From Bacillota bacterium (lineage in GTDB: Bacteria > Bacillota > Clostridia > Acetivibrionales > DTU013), in contig JAEZMD010000009.1 of the NCBI GenBank assembly GCA_023435745.1, positions 1 to 64,000 on the forward strand: a DNA stretch of 64,000 nt. Reading direction: 5' to 3'. Each line of letters starts with the position of its first letter. Position 1 is the first letter of the stretch. A program made the translations under genes and the position numbers. The notes below the pieces were generated by a model. That model was not told the DNA's origin, made no database searches, and saw only the letters and a list, made by a program, of their open reading frames with translations. Positions 60,102 to 64,000 of this stretch are shown here, in pieces.

Positions 60102-60700
60102 TTTCTCAAACCGATGATCAGCTCAACTTCTCCCTTCCCCATGTGCAGCTTCTGAGCTATCTCAAGGCTTCCAAGTCCTTCGTCTGCAAGTCTGAGAACC
60201 TCTGAATACCTGTTGTTGAAAGGAATCACCTTTTCCTTCTTTTTATTGGCTGCCGGTAGCTTTTGATCTTCATTTCTGCTGTATGCTGCAGTTTCAGTAT
60301 CTGCTGTATTTACATGTATAGTTTTTATCCCTGTACTGTTCACCGCATAGGCAATCCCTGACTCCATCACCGCAGTTTGTGCAGGAGGAACCGCTGCAGC
60401 TGAAATACCGACTGAGCCGATCCTTTCTTTAATAGCCTGGACTCTTTCTTCGGCCTCCCAAAGATTTTTATTTAATTCTTCATTTTTTAGATCCATCTGG
60501 TTGACAATATAGTCGGAAAAACGGTTTAGTTCTTCGATCATCTGCTCCGCATCACTAATGATCTCAGTAAGCTCCTGTTTTTTTTCATCAAAACCCTTTA
60601 TGAAACCAAATACTTTTCTTTTATCGAGAAAAATGGAGATGAGTGAAACAAGGATAAGAAGTATTCCAAGAAATATCAAGCTTGCATAGAAACCATTCAT
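60098..60700 (-). CDS. SwrB-like DUF6115 protein
   Basis: 200 residues. One N-terminal membrane helix (about 7-25), a long coiled coil (about 38-95), a low-complexity part, and a C-terminal helix-turn-helix-like segment (YSEVLRLADEGLGSLEIAQK). This is the plan of B. subtilis SwrB (YlxL), which activates flagellar export and lies just after sigD. Here it lies in the same position after the FliA-type sigma and FapA genes. Confidence 0.82.
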   Translation of the reverse strand: MNGFYASLIFLGILLILVSLISIFLDKRKVFGFIKGFDEKKQELTEIISDAEQMIEELNRFSDYIVNQMDLKNEELNKNLWEAEERVQAIKERIGSVGISAAAVPPAQTAVMESGIAYAVNSTGIKTIHVNTADTETAAYSRNEDQKLPAANKKKEKVIPFNNRYSEVLRLADEGLGSLEIAQKLHMGKGEVELIIGLRK

Positions 60701-60755
60701 TCTTTCACCTCATACATGTTTTTATCTTTTGTATAGTATAACTGTAAAAAGCCTG

Positions 60756-61079
60756 TTAAATCTTGATATCTATTGTACTCGTTTTATACTCTTTATTCAA
60801 CCTGTTATTTTCATTTTCATCGCTTTCCTGTCCGGTTTGACCTTTTTTCTTCTTTTCCCTGTCATTCCGGCGGTTTTCCCTTTGCTTTTCAGTAATATGT
60901 GCGTGTTCAGCCTGCGAACGGGAATACACCTGTCTAAGCGAATCCTCAGCCTTATGTTGAGTGGCTGCTGCCTGCTGCTGCTGCAGCAGGTGATTCTTTT
61001 GAGCCAAATCATTGCTCACCTTTGCTGCATCCAGCGTTCTTGGTATCATTACCTGAAAATCAACCGGCTTAATAGGCAA
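60756..61079 (-). CDS. Hypothetical flagellar-locus protein, basic and glutamine-rich
   Basis: 107 residues starting at TTG 61079 (MPIKPVDFQVMIPRT), 9 bases after AAGGAA; the GTG at 61088 abuts that site. The conserved opening PIKPVDFQVMIPRT recurs in clostridial proteins near sigD-type genes. The middle is glutamine- and alanine-rich helix, the C-terminus very basic (RNDREKKKKGQ). No membrane part. Function unknown. Confidence 0.7.
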   Translation of the reverse strand: MPIKPVDFQVMIPRTLDAAKVSNDLAQKNHLLQQQQAAATQHKAEDSLRQVYSRSQAEHAHITEKQRENRRNDREKKKKGQTGQESDENENNRLNKEYKTSTIDIKI

Positions 61080-61120
61080 GCATATCACTTCCTTGACTGA
61101 TTTTAACCGTATTATTCATC

Positions 61121-61253
61121 TAGGCATCGTTAAAAAATAACTTCCGCTAATCATTTACGGGGAATTACACTAACCCGGTTGCATGGGCGAGCAGCATACG
61201 AGGTATGCGACCAGCCCGCTTCATTCCCCGTAAAAGAAGCGGAAATAATTTTT
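61121..61253. repeat. Nested inverted-repeat element
   Basis: Four nested pairs: TTCCGCT/AGCGGAA (61142-61148, 61238-61244), TTTACGGGGAAT/ATTCCCCGTAAA (61154-61165, 61223-61234), GGGC/GCCC and GCATAC/GTATGC with a 3-base loop at the tip. The outer flanks AAAAATAA and ATAATTTTT also match. It sits between fapA and the next gene. A shortened relative lies at 48.3 kb. It looks like a miniature mobile element or a structured RNA. Confidence 0.7.
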
Positions 61254-61262
61254 AGCCGAGCC

Positions 61263-62885
61263 CTATCTGTCAATCGCTCCTACGCGGACATCCGCACCAT
61301 CTCTGTATAATGTACAATATTGAAGGTTTTCCTTAACGTACATCATACAGGAACCAATTGCCACTTTTGTACCCGGATAGATAAAGTTGTAGCATCTTAC
61401 CTTGCCATAAGCATCCTGCTGCAACATGGCTTCCAATTGAGTCAGCTCTTCCTTGAGCTCCATGCTCCGGTTCGTCAGATAAATTCTGGTTCTGACGCTC
61501 TTTGCCAGCATTTCCTGTTTCTCAGGTGTCAAAGCACCTGCCATTTCAAGCTTTTTAAGGATGATTATCGCCTGCTCTGACTTTCTCATATCGCTCTCAG
61601 CAGCGGTGAGCTCATCCTTCGCTGCTTTATAGCGTTCTCTTATTGTCGGGTCCAGGCCTACTTCTATATCGGTTATTGTAGCAAGGTGTGACCCGATTAC
61701 TTTTGCAACGATCTCTTTGCCGACCTTGCTGCTTCCTCCTACCAGCAATCCCTTTCTGCCTGACAACTCCAGCTTGTTACCGCACTTCACATTGCTGTGC
61801 ATAATCGCTTCAGCTTTAATGTTGTTTCTGGCTTCAACAGAACTGTTTTCAATAAACCTCGAGATAATGTCACCGCCGCTGATGAGGACTCCTTTACCCA
61901 TCCCCTGCATACCTCTTCTGAGGATGATGTCTCCGCCGGCCTTAATAATTGCTCCCTCAACAACGCCCATCACTTCCACGCTTCCTCCGGCTTCCACGAC
62001 GAAGCCTGACAAAACATTTCCTCTGATGGACACATTTCCTATAAAATTTATATTACCGGTAGAATTGTCTACATCGGCCTGCACTTCATGAGTCGCAAAA
62101 ACATTTACCTTTCCGTCTATGTAGTTGATCTGCCCGCTGATATTGGCAATCAGGAACTGCCCATCCTCAGAGACAGCAACATTACGTCCCTTGGGCAATG
62201 GCACGGGTTTTCCTTCCATTGGAGCAATATCCGTACCGCTGACAGTCCTGCCTGGAGTGCCGCGGACCGGAGGCACAAGTGTGCAAAGTATCTGTCCCTG
62301 CTGTGCACTCTGGATCAGATTAAGCTCTCTAAAATCCACCTTACCGTCTTCCAGGATCGTTGGCTTGGATTCACGTGTTACATCAAAATTGTACTGTACT
62401 TTACCGTTTTGCCCATTTGTCGGCGGTGTGCCCTCTGCAATGCAGATCATCTCATTAAAAACCGGATATTTGACAAGTGATTCAAGTGTAGCTTTGTTTA
62501 TACCGTAGATAATGCCATTCTTGTTTAAAACATCGACGACCTCATCCAGAGTCAGCATCCGCCCGTTATCAGGAGGAGATAGTGTAATATAACCCTTCAT
62601 TTTATCAGGAGAGAGCATTGTCGACGCTGAAGCATCCACCTTAAGCTCTTCTTGTGGTTCCGCTATTTTTACCGGAAATTTTTCTGCCTTTCTCACTGTG
62701 AGTTCTATGATATCCCGGTTAAAGTTTCTGATTTTTTTTCTGGTTATCCTTTCCAATACGACATTGGTTTCTACCCGTTTTCCATTGCCTACGGGAGGGT
62801 ATACGGAAAGAAAAACGCCGTCATTCTGGAATGATAACTGAAAAAAACCATCATTTACATTTTTAGCAGCATCGTTTACGGCCAT
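61263..62885 (-). CDS. FapA (DUF342) family protein
   Basis: 540 residues. An N-terminal mixed domain (about 1-215, including MLTLDEVVDVLNKNGIIYGI) precedes the right-handed beta-helix FapA core with repeated GNVSIRGNVLSGFVVEAGG-type turns, then a helical hairpin (about 425-490). Family members localise proteins at the pole or link to flagellar regulation (FapA of Vibrio). It starts 43 bp after the sigma gene. It is longer than typical YlxX-like neighbours but within family range. Confidence 0.93.
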   Translation of the reverse strand: MAVNDAAKNVNDGFFQLSFQNDGVFLSVYPPVGNGKRVETNVVLERITRKKIRNFNRDIIELTVRKAEKFPVKIAEPQEELKVDASASTMLSPDKMKGYITLSPPDNGRMLTLDEVVDVLNKNGIIYGINKATLESLVKYPVFNEMICIAEGTPPTNGQNGKVQYNFDVTRESKPTILEDGKVDFRELNLIQSAQQGQILCTLVPPVRGTPGRTVSGTDIAPMEGKPVPLPKGRNVAVSEDGQFLIANISGQINYIDGKVNVFATHEVQADVDNSTGNINFIGNVSIRGNVLSGFVVEAGGSVEVMGVVEGAIIKAGGDIILRRGMQGMGKGVLISGGDIISRFIENSSVEARNNIKAEAIMHSNVKCGNKLELSGRKGLLVGGSSKVGKEIVAKVIGSHLATITDIEVGLDPTIRERYKAAKDELTAAESDMRKSEQAIIILKKLEMAGALTPEKQEMLAKSVRTRIYLTNRSMELKEELTQLEAMLQQDAYGKVRCYNFIYPGTKVAIGSCMMYVKENLQYCTLYRDGADVRVGAIDR

Positions 62886-62928
62886 TGAAAAACATCCTCC
62901 GGTTATCTTGATATAAACTCTATAATAT

Positions 62929-63699
62929 CTAGTCTTCCAGCAATGATCTTTGTCTTGCCAGTTTTCCCCGTAACCGTAATATAGCCTTTGTGTGCAATTG
63001 AGAAATTCTAGATTCAGACACCTTCATTATCGCACTAATTTCCTTTAATGTCAATTCTTCATAGTAATACAGCGTCAACACCGTCTTTTCCTTTTCGGGA
63101 AGTTTATCGATGGAATCGCCAAGTATCTCCTTCAATTCATTCACTTCCGCCTCTTGTTCAGGCATATCTTCTTTACTTGAATTTGAAATATCCATGCCTA
63201 TTTCATAATTCTGCTCAAGAAAATCTTCCAGAGAAACCATTGATGTCACGTTGACCTCGTTAATCAGCTTATAAAACTCATCAAGCGAGATATTCATTTT
63301 TTTTGCAATATCACTATCAGTTGCCGAATGGCCCAACTCGTTTTCTACTTCCCAATATGCCTTTTCAAGATCCTTGTTCTTCTGTCTCAAGGATCTTGGC
63401 ACCCAGTCCATTTCCCGAATACTGTCTATTATCGAGCCTCTTATTCGTAAAGAAGCATATGTTTCAAACTTAACACCTTTGCTCATGTCATATTTATCGA
63501 TCGCATCAATAAGTCCAAATACACCAAAGCTGACAAGATCATCGTACTCAACATTTGAGCCGAAATAGATGTTTAACCTTCCGGCGATAAATTTAATCAG
63601 ATGCGAATATTCAATTATCAGGGTCTCCCGTATCTGCGGATCCCTGGTTTCCTGATACTGTTTCCAAAGCTCCCTTTGGTTTTGATTATTGGTAGACAT
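62929..63699 (-). CDS. Flagellar/WhiG-type sigma factor
   Basis: 256 residues, the size of B. subtilis SigD. Region 2 includes YDDLVSFGVFGLIDAIDKYD and KFETYASLRIRGSIIDSIRE, the FliA/WhiG pattern; region 4 has LTLKEISAIMKVSESRISQL. It directs late flagellar and chemotaxis genes. ATG 63699. With FapA and a SwrB-like protein downstream it marks the end of a motility operon continuing beyond the window. Confidence 0.96.
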   Translation of the reverse strand: MSTNNQNQRELWKQYQETRDPQIRETLIIEYSHLIKFIAGRLNIYFGSNVEYDDLVSFGVFGLIDAIDKYDMSKGVKFETYASLRIRGSIIDSIREMDWVPRSLRQKNKDLEKAYWEVENELGHSATDSDIAKKMNISLDEFYKLINEVNVTSMVSLEDFLEQNYEIGMDISNSSKEDMPEQEAEVNELKEILGDSIDKLPEKEKTVLTLYYYEELTLKEISAIMKVSESRISQLHTKAILRLRGKLARQRSLLED

Positions 63700-63721
63700 C
63701 CATATCCCCCGTTATTTTTTG

Positions 63722-64000
63722 CTATCCATTCATCTTTGTCCTGATAGCTCTGCTCACTGTCATGGGTTCAAAGCTATCTTCACTGATTTCTCCTTTCAGA
63801 TCTACCTGCTGCGTCTGTCCACTGAACTGTCGCTCAAGCTCGAACAGCTGACGGTCCTGGTAAATCCCAGGAGCAACTGCAGCGGCTTTCTCTTCCTCCT
63901 TCTTTTGCTTTTGCCTTTCCTTCTCCTCCTGCTGCTCTTTGATCTTGCGGAGAAGCAATTCTTCATTGATTGAAGTGACAGTCTTTCTGATATATACGCC
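63722..64000 (-). CDS. Partial gene, C-terminal end of an unknown protein
   Basis: The frame is open to the window edge, so the start is outside. The visible ~92 residues read VTSINEELLLRKIKEQQEEK, then a very charged coiled coil and an end with FELERQFSGQTQQV. No family recognised. It is 22 bp upstream of the flagellar sigma gene, on the same strand, so part of that operon; chemotaxis or flagellar regulators often lie here. Confidence 0.7.
   Translation of the reverse strand, partial: GVYIRKTVTSINEELLLRKIKEQQEEKERQKQKKEEEKAAAVAPGIYQDRQLFELERQFSGQTQQVDLKGEISEDSFEPMTVSRAIRTKMNG

Noticed and set aside
1..64000. CRISPR arrays, rRNA genes, complete transposases or prophage modules
   Set aside because: None seen: no regularly spaced repeats with unique spacers, no rRNA-like stretches, no transposase, integrase or phage structural genes.

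Overview
The window is chromosomal DNA from an anaerobic, endospore-forming, probably motile Clostridia species (Bacillota). The evidence is the sporulation genes (SpoIID family, yqfC/yqfD, pdaA-like), the Clostridia-specific SCIFF peptide with its radical SAM maturase, a primase/sigma-A gene pair, the recO-yqzL-era-dgkA-ybeY-pgpH-phoH string typical of Firmicutes, and a WhiG/FliA-FapA-SwrB-like flagellar tail. Most genes lie on the minus strand. Exact genus cannot be read from the sequence.

Layout. 1-1.6 kb: degraded accessory DNA (a TetR gene cut short by an insertion-element-like end, a broken DNA cytosine methyltransferase, short dispersed repeats) beside a tRNA(CAU)-tRNA-Asn pair. 1.7-2.4 kb: a self-contained membrane protein/XRE regulator module with a palindromic operator. 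2.5-7.2 kb: rpoD, dnaG, a DUF6514 protein and an HD-GYP protein. 7.4-18.4 kb: secDF, an HD protein, the SCIFF pair scfB/scfA, a TIGR04086 membrane protein, yajC, tgt, queA and a SpoIID-family protein. 19-24 kb: a lysine-riboswitch-controlled asd-dapA-dapB-ACT operon for lysine/diaminopimelate synthesis, then a DUF624 membrane protein. 24.4-35 kb: tRNA-Leu, the recO-to-pdaA housekeeping cluster and two DUF881 proteins.

35-46 kb is a sugar operon whose parts match the E. coli D-allose set (RpiB, ROK kinase, AlsE-like epimerase, ribose/allose-type ABC importer). It adds an amidohydrolase at the front and a chemoreceptor at the end, and is governed by a LacI-type regulator; three copies of one operator-like motif sit before lacI, the amidohydrolase and rpiB. 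46-48 kb encodes a nucleotidyltransferase/phosphohexomutase fusion whose mutase active site looks dead. 48.5-50 kb holds a CBM25-like protein, a folate ECF transporter gene under a THF riboswitch, and a hemerythrin.

50-56 kb is an envelope-sensing region: three small secreted proteins, a BlaI/M56-protease pair with a non-beta-lactam-type sensor domain, and an ECF sigma/anti-sigma operon. 56-58 kb carries a GNAT acetyltransferase and a short QueG-like Fe-S protein flanked by related repeats, and a second tRNA-Leu. 57.9-59.6 kb is a compact SPFH-ribbon-helix-helix-GPP34 (GOLPH3-like) operon, the best candidate here for an uncharacterised system. 59.9-64 kb is the flagellar sigma factor operon with FapA and SwrB-like proteins, interrupted by a 120-bp nested inverted-repeat element; a partial gene runs off the right edge.
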